Shown one piece after another: positions 24,508-33,049 of a stretch of DNA of 63,395 nt. A model generated the notes under the pieces. The model saw nothing but the letters and a program-made list of their open reading frames with translations. It had not been told where the DNA came from and ran no database searches. A program made the position numbers and the translations under genes. Position 1 is the stretch's first letter. The number at the start of each line of letters is the position of its first letter. Origin of the DNA: SIG459 sp045631645 (GTDB lineage: Bacteria > Bacillota > Clostridia > Oscillospirales > Oscillospiraceae); contig JAZQVC010000012.1 in the NCBI GenBank assembly GCA_045631645.1, positions 1 through 63,395 on the forward strand, in the 5' to 3' direction.

Positions 24508-24767
24508 GCAGAAAAAGAAAGCAGTATGACGATGACGACGGACGCGTTATCGCCAATATGAATGTGGACGGTATGCCCTGGTTTATGAGCGATGCTCTTA
24601 AAAACAGGAGAAATACCGATGCAGAAGGCGAACAGCTGGATTTGACCAGAGAGGAAAGCCGCGCCCTTGTAAAGGGCGCCATAAAGGCCGGACTTTTGAT
24701 AGCCGCCGTTTTCGTGTTTGCCGCACTGCTGTTTATACTGTTTTGTGTCCATGTTTGGTTCAAATAA
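24504..24767 (+). CDS. Small single-TM protein at the end of the transporter operon
   Basis: 87 residues. A basic-acidic N-terminus (KRKQYDDDDGRVIANM) precedes a C-terminal TM helix (AGLLIAAVFVFAALLFILF). The N-terminal motif YDDDDGRVIA recurs in small clostridial membrane proteins (recalled). Its ATGA overlap with the OppF gene implies coupled translation, perhaps as a transporter accessory. Function unknown. Confidence 0.75.
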   Translation: MSRKRKQYDDDDGRVIANMNVDGMPWFMSDALKNRRNTDAEGEQLDLTREESRALVKGAIKAGLLIAAVFVFAALLFILFCVHVWFK

Positions 24768-24772
24768 GTAAA

Positions 24773-24803
24773 AAAAGAGAGACCTTCGGGTCTCTCTTTT
24801 TTT
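24773..24803 (+). terminator. Terminator of the transporter operon
   Basis: 12-bp stem aaaagagagacc, ttcg tetraloop, then a run of seven T. Confidence 0.92.
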
Positions 24804-24810
24804 ATGAAAA

Positions 24811-24840
24811 ATCCGCCGCAGAGCTTTCTCTGCGGCGGAT
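24811..24840 (-). terminator. Terminator of the URO-D family gene
   Basis: Stem atccgccgcaga with its complement, followed on the minus strand by TTTTTCAT. It lies back to back with the previous terminator, between convergent genes. Confidence 0.85.
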
Positions 24841-24856
24841 AAATTTATTTATGGAC

Positions 24857-25861
24857 TTACTTGCCGAAAACCTCAGCGGAGAACTTGTCGATTTCCTCGT
24901 TGACGATATCGTCAACACCGGGATGGATGAATCCGGGGCCGCCGTAGGTGACGGAGGGAATGAAGAGGTTGCCGGGTGCGCAGTATTCGCGGCAAACGCG
25001 CTGAACCTCTGCACGGATTTCTGCCTCGGTGGAGTCGGGTCTGTCAACGATAGCAGCGTCAATACCGCCCTGAAGTGCCATGCGGCCGCCGATCTGCTTC
25101 TGGAGCTTGACGATGTCGTTCTGGGGGAGAACGCCCTGCCATACATCGATGCCAAGGTCGATCATATCCTCAACGATGGGCTCGCAGAAACTGTCGGAGT
25201 GGTGAACGATGATAACGCCCTTCTCCTTGAGGTACTTGTAGCTCTTCTCATATGCGGGCTTGATGATCTCGCGCCAGAGCTCGGGCTGAACGAAGAGGTT
25301 GGTCTTGCTGCCCCAGTCGTCGTGGGAGAGGATGGCATCGGGATGAGCGTTTTCAACCATGAGCTTGAAGCCGTTGTAGCGATATTCGCCGATAGCCATG
25401 CTCAGGTCAGCCATGAGTTCGGGCTCAAGCATGAAGTTGCAGAGGGTGTCCTCAAAGCCCATGAGGAAGTGGAGGCGCTCAAAAACGCCGGTGGGAGCGA
25501 AACAGGTAACAAGCTCTTCGGAGCGGTTAACTGCGTTGCAGCGCTCGATATAGGGAGCCCAAAGTTCCTCAGCGGAGCAGTTGGCAATAAGATCAGGGAT
25601 CTTAACGATATCTTCCCATTCTTCAATGTCGTCTATAACCTTATGAAGGGGATCGGGAGTGGCAGCAACTTCGTGTGCAGGCCAGAGGATACGGGTGCCC
25701 CACTTGTCGAACATGGGCTCCATGCCGGGATAGCGGTTGCCGCGAACAAAGGAGCAGACGGGGTCTCCGGGCAGCATGGCCATATATTCATACTGCTTTA
25801 CAAAGCGGTCGGGCTTGCCGCCGCGAATGGTCTCAAGAAAATTCTCTCTCTTAGTGAGCAT
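24857..25861 (-). CDS. Uroporphyrinogen decarboxylase (URO-D) family protein, probably methyltransferase-like
   Basis: 334-residue TIM-barrel protein of the URO-D superfamily, which includes corrinoid:CoM-type methyltransferases. IIVHHSDSFCEPIVEDMIDLGIDVWQ carries His and Cys in the position of the zinc ligands of MtaA/MtbA-like enzymes (quoted block slightly over a motif, key residues His, Asp, Cys). There are no heme-synthesis genes nearby, so heme decarboxylation is unlikely. SD AGGAGGT precedes ATG 25861. The substrate is unknown; no corrinoid protein gene is in the window. Confidence 0.82.
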   Translation of the reverse strand: MLTKRENFLETIRGGKPDRFVKQYEYMAMLPGDPVCSFVRGNRYPGMEPMFDKWGTRILWPAHEVAATPDPLHKVIDDIEEWEDIVKIPDLIANCSAEELWAPYIERCNAVNRSEELVTCFAPTGVFERLHFLMGFEDTLCNFMLEPELMADLSMAIGEYRYNGFKLMVENAHPDAILSHDDWGSKTNLFVQPELWREIIKPAYEKSYKYLKEKGVIIVHHSDSFCEPIVEDMIDLGIDVWQGVLPQNDIVKLQKQIGGRMALQGGIDAAIVDRPDSTEAEIRAEVQRVCREYCAPGNLFIPSVTYGGPGFIHPGVDDIVNEEIDKFSAEVFGK

Positions 25862-25934
25862 AATGTACCTCCTGATAAACTTAAAAGTGCCGCCAAGGTC
25901 TTTATTTGTCGGAACTTAGTATTTTTACTCTTTA

Positions 25935-25963
25935 ATATTAACACATGGTTTGGAGTTTGTCAT
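25935..25963 (-). promoter_or_regulatory. Promoter of the URO-D family gene
   Basis: Minus strand ATGACA (25958-25963), 17-base spacer, TAATAT (25935-25940). Confidence 0.5.
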
Positions 25964-26016
25964 CGTAAAAATATAATATAATTGTAAATATTTTACTTTC
26001 TTCAGGTGCTGGATTT

Positions 26017-26778
26017 TCAATGCGAAAGAGAAAGCTTGTCGTAGCAGAGCTTTCTTTCGTGTATTATTTTGTCGAATATGTCATCGGCGGTATACATGGA
26101 ATCTTCGCCAAGATCCTCAGCAATCTGCTGATAAACCTTGGGCTCATAGATAATGTCCTCGTCTATCACATAGCAGTTGATTTTTCCTGTGAGCAGCGTT
26201 TCCTCAATTCCGTTTACGCTGGCTTTTTCGGAAGTAAGCTCATCGTCCAGAAAGTATATAAGGGAATAAATGCTGTATTCTCTGTTGTAGCCCTTGAAAA
26301 TCAAATGGAATGCGAGGGGCGTTTTTGCGTCCGTCTCGAAGGCGGACATATCGGTGGGAGAGAAGATGAGCTTGTTGGGGAATTCATCAGACATATAGAA
26401 AATAAGTCCGCTGTCTGTTTCATAGGAGAAATCAAAGCGTTCGTTTCGCTCGCGGGGGATATGCACAATGTCGGCCTCGCCGTCGAGGACGCTTCCAAGG
26501 AAAACTGAGCTGTAATCCCCGGAGGCGGAGGGCTTCAGCTGCTTGAAATCAATACCGCCGGTAGTGTACATTTCATCGGCGTAAGAGTAGGCAAGCATGC
26601 TTTCGGGGGTGGTGACGGAGTATTCAAGAGGTTGGCTTCTTTTGGCAATTTCATAGGCGCTGATACCTATAAAAACGGTGGCGACCAGAGAAACCATTGC
26701 AACTATAAGAGAAATTTTATCAACACGCTCTTTGCTCAGAAGGCGGTTGAGTTTTGACGGAGTTTTGTTGGCTTTCAT
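26017..26778 (-). CDS. Membrane-anchored protein, paralogue of the upstream gene
   Basis: 253 residues. A TM helix at ~28-48 (LIVAMVSLVATVFIGISAY) is followed by a beta-rich extracytoplasmic domain. It shares AFHLIFKGYNREYSIYSL, the PLEYSVT opening and the C-terminal DDIFDKIIHERKLCY with the protein encoded at 26798-27580. No family recognised. SD GAGGTGA. It is second in a two-gene operon. Confidence 0.75.
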   Translation of the reverse strand: MKANKTPSKLNRLLSKERVDKISLIVAMVSLVATVFIGISAYEIAKRSQPLEYSVTTPESMLAYSYADEMYTTGGIDFKQLKPSASGDYSSVFLGSVLDGEADIVHIPRERNERFDFSYETDSGLIFYMSDEFPNKLIFSPTDMSAFETDAKTPLAFHLIFKGYNREYSIYSLIYFLDDELTSEKASVNGIEETLLTGKINCYVIDEDIIYEPKVYQQIAEDLGEDSMYTADDIFDKIIHERKLCYDKLSLSH

Positions 26779-26797
26779 ATCTCGTTCACCTCGCCTT

Positions 26798-27580
26798 TCA
26801 GTTCACTTCAATCAGCTTCTGATAACAAAGATTTCTCTCTGTGGAAATAATTTTCAGAATATCTTTGTGCGTAAAATGTTCGTCTTCGCTTTTTCCTTTG
26901 TTCAGGTCATAGGCAATGCGCTGAAGAGTTTCGTGGTTATACATGCTGTCCTCGTCAAGAACATAGATATTAAGGTAGCCGAAGTCCGCGGCGAAGGACT
27001 CCCCACTGTTTTCGTCTTTCAAGGTTTCAGAGGAGAGATTTCCGCCGAAGGTGAAAACCACGGTATAGATGGTGTATTCTTTATTGTAGCCTTTGAAAAT
27101 CAAATGGAAGGCCTGAGGGGCATCGTTGAGCTCTTCTGGGCTTACGCCGATGGGACCGAAAAAGAGCTTGTTGGGGTTGTTGGGAAAGATGCTGTAGAGT
27201 ATGCGCTCACCTGCCGTGTGTTCGAAGCCGAACTCCTTATCCATCTTGTCGGGGACATATACGATGTCAACAGCCTCGTCGGTAACGGTGGCAAGGAAAA
27301 CAGAGCTTAAATCTCCCGACCATTCACCCTTTTTCTGCTGGAAAAGAATGCCCTCGGTGGTGAGCAGATTATTGTCCATTGTGATAAGGCCAACTTGCGC
27401 ATTGGCGCTGACGGTGTAATCCAGAGGCTGCATCCGTATTGAAATCTGATTAGCCATAATCCCCGTAAAAGCCGAGACTATAAAGGATATAAAGGCAATT
27501 ATTAAGGAGACTATATCAAAACGGAAGTCCCTTTTGCCGCGTCCGCCTGCGGAGGGGGTTTCTTTGTTTTTCTTGCTCAT
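26798..27580 (-). CDS. Membrane-anchored protein, first of a paralogous pair
   Basis: 260 residues. A Lys-rich N-terminus and a TM helix (~26-48, VSLIIAFISFIVSAFTGIMA) lead to an external domain with PLDYTVS, AFHLIFKGYNKEYTIYTV and DILKIISTERNLCYQ, all paralleled in its neighbour. The gap to the paralogue is 19 bases. It is likely a tandem duplication. Function unknown. Confidence 0.75.
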   Translation of the reverse strand: MSKKNKETPSAGGRGKRDFRFDIVSLIIAFISFIVSAFTGIMANQISIRMQPLDYTVSANAQVGLITMDNNLLTTEGILFQQKKGEWSGDLSSVFLATVTDEAVDIVYVPDKMDKEFGFEHTAGERILYSIFPNNPNKLFFGPIGVSPEELNDAPQAFHLIFKGYNKEYTIYTVVFTFGGNLSSETLKDENSGESFAADFGYLNIYVLDEDSMYNHETLQRIAYDLNKGKSEDEHFTHKDILKIISTERNLCYQKLIEVN

Positions 27581-27620
27581 GCTTCCACCTCGTTGAGAAA
27601 AACTCGATAGCTTTTACGGA

Positions 27621-27649
27621 ATTATACCGCCATAGACGAAGAAAATCAA
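27621..27649 (-). promoter_or_regulatory. Promoter of the paralogous pair
   Basis: Minus strand TTGATT (27644-27649), 17-base spacer, TATAAT (27621-27626). Confidence 0.75.
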
Positions 27650-27740
27650 TCTTGAAAAGGTGGGGGGAGAAGGGGGAAAATGCAATGTTGCTTTTTTGCC
27701 CCTTTTGAAATAAAATAAACTGCAAAGGGTGAAAACCCGC

Positions 27741-27908
27741 ATGATTAAAAGAAATTATAATGTTGATTTGTTCCGCACTCTCGCCGCTGCAGAAAAAGTC
27801 ATCGCTTTTCTCTTTCCCGCAGCCTTGGGCGTGTATCTCATCTATGTACATTCCCTCATTTTTGAAAGCATACTGAAAAATGCATCTGTCGGCTTTGCGA
27901 AAAAATAA
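27741..27908 (+). CDS. Possible 55-aa membrane peptide
   Basis: A short frame starting MIKRNYNVDLFRT with a hydrophobic segment (VIAFLFPAALGVYLIYV) and a basic end. AAGGGTG lies upstream with slightly long spacing. It precedes the lipoprotein gene by 35 bases. It could be a real small membrane protein or chance; no homologue is known to me. Confidence 0.4.
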   Translation: MIKRNYNVDLFRTLAAAEKVIAFLFPAALGVYLIYVHSLIFESILKNASVGFAKK

Positions 27909-27943
27909 AGACAATTATAATAGGATAATAAGGAGATAAACAC

Positions 27944-29818
27944 ATGAAAAAACTGATTGCCCTATTGCTGGCAGTGCTTATGCTGCTGACCTTGACAGCC
28001 TGCGGCGGCGCTGCAGAGCCTGTGGAAACTGCACCCGAAAGCCCCGAGACTGCACCCCAGGAAAGCGCAGTGCCCACCGAGGAACCGACTGCGGCTCCCA
28101 CTGCAGACCCAAATGCTTATATTGCTTATGAACTGGGCGCAAATGAATCCTATAGAGATGCACTCTTTGCCCATGGCTTCTATGAAGTGTACCTGGAGCG
28201 GTGTGTAGACATTGCGGAGGAATACGGCAAGTCCGGCGCCTATGCAACTCCTCTGTCTCTGGAGTTCAATCAGAACAGCTTCCGTATGAAAGTGGATTAT
28301 GCAGGCTATGATTTCCTTGCGGATGATGTCGTAAGCTATGGCATTATCGAGATTATCGGCACAAAGTCTGAGGGACTTGAAGACCTTTCCGGCTTTACGC
28401 CCGATGATTTTAACTATAGAGGAAGCTCTACATATCAACGCGACAGCGGCGAAACTTTTGAGTTTGGCACATTTGCAAACGGCTATCTGTTGGAAGACCT
28501 CAACTGGTATTATAATCTGAACGAAGCAGAGGAAATGTGCGACCTGACTTATGTTGCGCAGGACTATTATTCATATACAGGTAATCTGTATAATGCTGTC
28601 TACTGTGTTCCTGAAGGTCACATTGATATTGACCCCCCTTATTTGCTGGAACAAATCGATTCCCAATCTCCTTATCCCAGCTTCAACGCCACTGTGGAGA
28701 CCCTTACTTACGGAGACTTCACCTTTGAGATGTCTCAGTTTGCCATCCAGTGCGGCGATGAGAGATATGTCTATAATTACCGCCCCGGCATGAGCCTCAG
28801 CGACTGGGCCTGCTCCGAACTGAATACCGACGGATGGATTCCCTGGTATGACGATGAGGTTCTTTCTCCCGATAGGACTTATTCCTATAATACGGGATAT
28901 CTGGATATGCAGGTAACATTTGATTGGTTCGGCAAAGGCAATCTTATCATTGCGAATGAGTATGACGGAAGCACAAATTATATGAATAACGGCAGTATTG
29001 CCGGCGTTGAATTTGGGAATGTTACACCAATTGATCCCGGCGCATTTATGGGTGACCAGACGGGTGGAGTTACCGCTATTGATGTCACCGGTATGACAGC
29101 GGAAGAAATACAGGAATTTCTTGCCCAGCAGGGAATCAATGGTGGCGTTATTTCTGCTCCGGAAGGTACGGATGTAAATGATCTTACCGATGATGATCTG
29201 CTGGATATGATCTCAACGGAAGAGAGCGAAATCGCTATGAACGGCAACATCTCCGCGCCCGTTGCCCATATGGTCAATGCCAGAACTCCTCTTTTCAGCC
29301 CCGGCTTCCGTATTGTCAGCAAGGAGAATGGCCGTGCGGCATATCATTCCACGGAGATGACCACAGATCTTCTGCTGGATGATATCATCGATATCTATAT
29401 GAACAATATTGACGATGAGCTGATTCCCCATATCAAGCTCTATGCCTTCCCCGAATCCGAGGAGTTTATGGCAACTTTGGAGGGACATACCATCTTCAAT
29501 GCCCATCCCACACCTTTGGAGCAGGGAAATCCCATGTTGACTATCCCCGAAAATGCGGTATGCCTGAGCTTTGAAAGGGTGGCCGACGGCAAGGAAGCCC
29601 CCGATAGCCCCAATCCTCTCAAGCCCGGTCATGAAAACCTGAACGAGGGAGCGGTCTATGCCCGCTATGTGACCAAGGATGACCCCAACTTCGCTAAGGG
29701 AGTTAATCTTGTATTTGCCATCACCTTTGACGATGAACTGGTGTACTGGATTCATATGGGTGCCAACTTCTATGAAACCTACAGCGGTGAATCTTTGTCA
29801 GGCGGCATGCGTTATTAA
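27944..29818 (+). CDS. Large lipoprotein of unknown function
   Basis: 624 residues. A lipoprotein signal with lipobox LTAC (Cys ~20) is followed by a Pro/Glu/Thr linker (~22-55). The body is acidic and aromatic-rich, with no recognised domain. A short Asp/Ile-rich segment (MTAEEIQEFLAQQG...DVNDLTDDDLLDMI) appears mid-protein. It is anchored to the outer face of the membrane. SD AGGAG; a terminator follows directly. Confidence 0.8.
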   Translation: MKKLIALLLAVLMLLTLTACGGAAEPVETAPESPETAPQESAVPTEEPTAAPTADPNAYIAYELGANESYRDALFAHGFYEVYLERCVDIAEEYGKSGAYATPLSLEFNQNSFRMKVDYAGYDFLADDVVSYGIIEIIGTKSEGLEDLSGFTPDDFNYRGSSTYQRDSGETFEFGTFANGYLLEDLNWYYNLNEAEEMCDLTYVAQDYYSYTGNLYNAVYCVPEGHIDIDPPYLLEQIDSQSPYPSFNATVETLTYGDFTFEMSQFAIQCGDERYVYNYRPGMSLSDWACSELNTDGWIPWYDDEVLSPDRTYSYNTGYLDMQVTFDWFGKGNLIIANEYDGSTNYMNNGSIAGVEFGNVTPIDPGAFMGDQTGGVTAIDVTGMTAEEIQEFLAQQGINGGVISAPEGTDVNDLTDDDLLDMISTEESEIAMNGNISAPVAHMVNARTPLFSPGFRIVSKENGRAAYHSTEMTTDLLLDDIIDIYMNNIDDELIPHIKLYAFPESEEFMATLEGHTIFNAHPTPLEQGNPMLTIPENAVCLSFERVADGKEAPDSPNPLKPGHENLNEGAVYARYVTKDDPNFAKGVNLVFAITFDDELVYWIHMGANFYETYSGESLSGGMRY

Positions 29819-29826
29819 AAAATAAA

Positions 29827-29867
29827 AAAGAGTGCGATGTCTTATGGCATCGCACTCTTTTTGTTTT
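29827..29867 (+). terminator. Terminator of the lipoprotein gene
   Basis: A 13-bp stem (aaagagtgcgatg) and an 8-base loop, then tttttgtttt. Confidence 0.9.
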
Positions 29868-29987
29868 ATCAATGCTTAAAATTTCCATGGGCAATCCTAT
29901 CCAATTCTCATCAACTTCCTGCGTATAAATCCCCTTGTCTTACAAATAATAACACTGTAATTTGACATTAACGAGGAGAGAAGATAT

Positions 29988-30527
29988 ATGAAAGCAACCG
30001 GAATAGTCCGAAGAATAGACGACCTTGGTCGTGTTGTTATACCCAAAGAAATCCGTCGTACTATGCGCATCCGTGAGGGTGATCCTCTTGAAATATTTAC
30101 CGAGCGAGACGGAGAAGTTATATTCAAAAAATATTCCCCAATGGGTGAGCTTGGTGAATTCGCAGGTCAGATTTGCGAGAGCCTTTATAAGACAAGCGGA
30201 GCAATGGCAGTGGTATGTGATAGAGACAGCGTTATTGCAGTAGCAGGTGGAGCTCGCAGAGAGCTTATGGATAAGCCTATTAGCCGCCAGCTTGAGGAAA
30301 TAATGGAAAGGCGAGGGATTTGGAGGGCTGAAGTGCGGGTCAGCCAGCCCATATGCGAGGGGCAGAACGAGCATTGCATTTCTGTTGCCGCGCCCATACT
30401 TTCCGCAGGTGACGTGCTGGGATGCGTTGTTTTTGCCGCGGTGAAGGAATCTGCGCCCCATGGCGAAACCGAATGCAAGCTGGCGCAGGTGGTTGCTGCA
30501 TTTTTGGGCAAGCAAATGGAAGAATAA
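29988..30527 (+). CDS. spoVT: Stage V sporulation protein T
   Basis: 179 residues. An AbrB-type swapped-hairpin DNA-binding domain (MKATGIVRRIDDLGRVVIPKEIR, ~1-50) is followed by a GAF-like domain (~60-178) with ISVAAPILSAGDVLGCVVF. In Bacillus, SpoVT tunes the forespore sigma-G regulon. Length and order match SpoVT rather than AbrB or Abh. SD GAGGAGAG. It supports an endospore-forming host. The region upstream (29868-29987) shows no convincing sigma-G promoter by eye. Confidence 0.94.
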   Translation: MKATGIVRRIDDLGRVVIPKEIRRTMRIREGDPLEIFTERDGEVIFKKYSPMGELGEFAGQICESLYKTSGAMAVVCDRDSVIAVAGGARRELMDKPISRQLEEIMERRGIWRAEVRVSQPICEGQNEHCISVAAPILSAGDVLGCVVFAAVKESAPHGETECKLAQVVAAFLGKQMEE

Positions 30528-30530
30528 AAT

Positions 30531-30558
30531 AAAAGCGAACGGATTTCCGTTCGCTTTT
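30531..30558. terminator. Bidirectional terminator between spoVT and the oxidoreductase genes
   Basis: A 13-bp perfect stem (aaaagcgaacgga) has a 2-base apparent loop, with T-runs on both strands. Its edge includes the stop codon of the convergent gene. Confidence 0.88.
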
Positions 30559-31444
30559 ATTTTGCAATTTTGCGTCCTATATCCTCGGCCTGCATGGTGA
30601 CGCTGTCCACGATTTCGTGGACACTTTCACAGTTGCCGCAAAGACTGAGCCACTTGGGTAGGCTGTCAAAGCCGCTTATAAGCTCCTGTTCGGGGATAAG
30701 TCCAACGGAGACGATAAGTGTATCGCAAGGGATAAGCCTTTCCTCGCCGCTTTCCAGATTCCGTACGCTGACAGCTTCAATGCGTCCTCTTCCGTGAACT
30801 TGGGTGACGGTGGAGCGGGTAAGGACAGGGATGGAATAAGCCTCGATGCAGTTTCGTTTATTGCGGACAAGACCGCCGGGAAAAGCCTCCTTTTCCACCA
30901 TGGCAATGACCTTTTTGCCCAAAAGGGTGAAGCGCCTTGCCATTATCATGCCGATATCGCCGCTGCCGAGAATGATGATGTTTTCGCCTATATCAAGCCC
31001 CATAAGGTTCACCATTTTCTGAGCTGTGCCTGCGGAGTAGACTCCCGCGGGTCTTGTGCCGCTGACGGGGAGGGAGCCTATTGCCCTCTCGCGGCAGCCC
31101 GTTGCCAGAATGCAATGGCGAAAATGCACCATTTCAACCCCCTCTGCGGAGGAGAGGAGGGCGCTTTTATCTTCATAAAGAGCCAGCACAGTGGTGTCGC
31201 CGCGAAATTCAACGCCGCTTTTTTCAAGGCGAGCGATGAAGCGCTGAGCATATTGAGGGCCTGTAAGGTCTTCGTGGAAATATCCGAGACCAAAGCCATT
31301 ATGAATGCATTGGCGGAGTATTCCGCCGGGCTGAGCCTCTCGCTCGGCAATAAGGATTTTTTTTGCGCCGGCCTCTTCTGCAGCAAGAGCGGCGGCCATT
31401 CCTGCCGCGCCGCCGCCTATGACAAGGAGATCATATTCCATCAT
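30557..31444 (-). CDS. NAD(P)/FAD-dependent oxidoreductase, GlpB/sarcosine-oxidase-alpha type
   Basis: 295 residues. FAD-binding GGGAAGMAAALAAEEAG (~10-26), a second dinucleotide site ILGSGDIGMIMARRF (~157), the CILATGCRE hallmark and a C-terminal FAD contact near LSLCGNCESVHEIVD. It is shorter than the usual ~420. Such proteins pair with a GlpA-like dehydrogenase, which the upstream gene encodes with a 14-base overlap. The substrate is unknown. Confidence 0.85.
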   Translation of the reverse strand: MMEYDLLVIGGGAAGMAAALAAEEAGAKKILIAEREAQPGGILRQCIHNGFGLGYFHEDLTGPQYAQRFIARLEKSGVEFRGDTTVLALYEDKSALLSSAEGVEMVHFRHCILATGCRERAIGSLPVSGTRPAGVYSAGTAQKMVNLMGLDIGENIIILGSGDIGMIMARRFTLLGKKVIAMVEKEAFPGGLVRNKRNCIEAYSIPVLTRSTVTQVHGRGRIEAVSVRNLESGEERLIPCDTLIVSVGLIPEQELISGFDSLPKWLSLCGNCESVHEIVDSVTMQAEDIGRKIAK

Positions 31445-32912
31445 TTCTGCCGCCTCCTGTCATATAGCTTCCGGGGCCGTCCTTCATAATTTCGCTGAGG
31501 GGTTTACCAAGCTCTCGGGAGAGTATTTCCATAATGCGTGTGGAGCAAAAGCCTCCCTGACAGCGTCCCATGCCCGTGCCGGCACGGCGCTTTATTGCGT
31601 CAAGAGTGCTTGCGCCGCGATGGATTGCATCCACTATTTCCCCCTCGCTTATTCCCGCGCAGCGGCAAACTATGCGGCCGTAGAGAGGATTTTTCTCCGC
31701 GGCAGCGATTCTTTCTCCGGCGCTTGCGTGGGCAAGGCTCAGGGGAGAAGTGCGCACAGGATTGAAATCGGGATTTGCATCCGCGCCGAGATAGTTGGCG
31801 GCGCTTATGGCGGCATATTCGCCAAGCTCACGGGAGCAGGTGAGTCCCGGGGTTTTAATGCCTATAAAACTGAGGAATGATCCGTCAGAGTCGGAGAGTA
31901 TGGTGAAGGAGCTGATGCCCTTTTTGTCTCTTGCATAGCTTCCGTCATCGGACTTTTCAACATAGAAAGGGTTGGGGCGCAGCGCGCCGAAGGAGCGGAT
32001 AAGCTTAGTTTTATCCAAAGAGGGGAGAACCTGGTCGCAGAGGGAGAGAAGGCTTTCGATGCCCTCTTCCGTGGTGGAAAAATCCGCCTCGCCCTCAAAG
32101 GGAAGCTCGGAAGGCCCGATGAGCAGATTGCCGTCAACGGTGGGAACGGCGGTGAGACCCTTGCCTTTCTGCTCAGGTTCATGGAAAATAACGCGGCTTA
32201 AAACGCCGCCTTCGGATTTGTCGAAAACAAGATAATCGCCCCGTTTGGGGAAAATACGCACAAGAGGAGAAAAGCACATTTCCCGAACATTGTCGGCAGA
32301 AAGGCCGCCGCAGTTTATAATAAAGCGGACGAAAAATCGTTCCTTATCAGTTGCAACTTCGTAGCCGCTGTCACGGCGCTCGATTGAAATAACCCTCTCG
32401 CCAAAGCGGAAAAGAACGCCGTTTTCCTTTGCGTTTTCGAATGCAGCAATGCCAAGTTCCCAAGGATTCACGGTGCCGGTGGTGGGGGAGAGAAGACCCA
32501 TTGTCACATTTTCCGTAAGGGCAGGCTCAAGGGCACGGACTTCTTCGCCGCTGAGAAGCTGCAGCCCCTCAACGCCGTTGATGATACCCTGCTCAAACTT
32601 TTTGCGCAAAACATCGTCGCCACGCTGACCAAGGCTTATCATCAATGAGCCGCAGCGGTTAAAGCGCACGCCAAGCTCTTGGCAAAGAGTGTCAAAATCA
32701 CCGTTTGCACGCAGGCACATTTCCGTTTTCAGAGTGTTGGGAGCGGTGTCATAGCCGGAATAGACAATAGCAGTGTTGGCGCGGGATATGCCTGTACATA
32801 CATCTTCCCGCGCCTCAATGAGAACAGTATTAAGCTTAAATCTGCTCAGTTCACGGGCGGCGAAGCAGCCCAGAAGGCCTCCGCCAACGATGAGCACATC
32901 ATAGTTTTTCAT
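31431..32912 (-). CDS. FAD-dependent dehydrogenase (GlpA/LhgO-like) with C-terminal BFD [2Fe-2S] domain
   Basis: 493 residues from ATG 32912 (MKNYDVLIVGGGLLG), with SD CGGAG. A DAO-type FAD domain (~1-365) is followed by a BFD-like domain with the Cys pattern CRC...(about 30 residues)...CQGGFC (~425-470). It resembles anaerobic glycerol-3-phosphate dehydrogenase and hydroxyglutarate oxidase-like proteins. With the overlapping downstream gene it forms a two-subunit 2-hydroxyacid or glycerol-phosphate type oxidoreductase; the substrate is inferred only at family level. It is divergent from the AOR cluster. Confidence 0.87.
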   Translation of the reverse strand: MKNYDVLIVGGGLLGCFAARELSRFKLNTVLIEAREDVCTGISRANTAIVYSGYDTAPNTLKTEMCLRANGDFDTLCQELGVRFNRCGSLMISLGQRGDDVLRKKFEQGIINGVEGLQLLSGEEVRALEPALTENVTMGLLSPTTGTVNPWELGIAAFENAKENGVLFRFGERVISIERRDSGYEVATDKERFFVRFIINCGGLSADNVREMCFSPLVRIFPKRGDYLVFDKSEGGVLSRVIFHEPEQKGKGLTAVPTVDGNLLIGPSELPFEGEADFSTTEEGIESLLSLCDQVLPSLDKTKLIRSFGALRPNPFYVEKSDDGSYARDKKGISSFTILSDSDGSFLSFIGIKTPGLTCSRELGEYAAISAANYLGADANPDFNPVRTSPLSLAHASAGERIAAAEKNPLYGRIVCRCAGISEGEIVDAIHRGASTLDAIKRRAGTGMGRCQGGFCSTRIMEILSRELGKPLSEIMKDGPGSYMTGGGRNDGI

Positions 32913-32963
32913 GTCAGGAAACTCCGAAATAATAACCAATTTCAACAGCTTATATTCTCTCAT

Positions 32964-32992
32964 ATTATAAATTGACACAGAGCAAAATGCAA
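32964..32992 (-). promoter_or_regulatory. Promoter of the oxidoreductase pair
   Basis: Minus strand TTGCAT (32987-32992), 17-base spacer, TATAAT (32964-32969). It overlaps the divergent AOR promoter. Confidence 0.75.
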
Positions 32993-33000
32993 CCTATACT
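32972..33000 (+). promoter_or_regulatory. Promoter of the AOR operon
   Basis: TTGACA (32972-32977), 17-base spacer, TATACT (32995-33000). Face to face with the minus-strand promoter in the same 37 bases. Confidence 0.82.
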
Positions 33001-33049
33001 GATATTATACATATTGAGTTAAATGATTTATCAGAAGGAGGCGCATGGC

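Noticed and set aside
24857..25861. Heme-pathway uroporphyrinogen decarboxylase (hemE)
   Set aside because: The His/Cys zinc-like motif and lack of heme genes fit the methyltransferase-like branch better.
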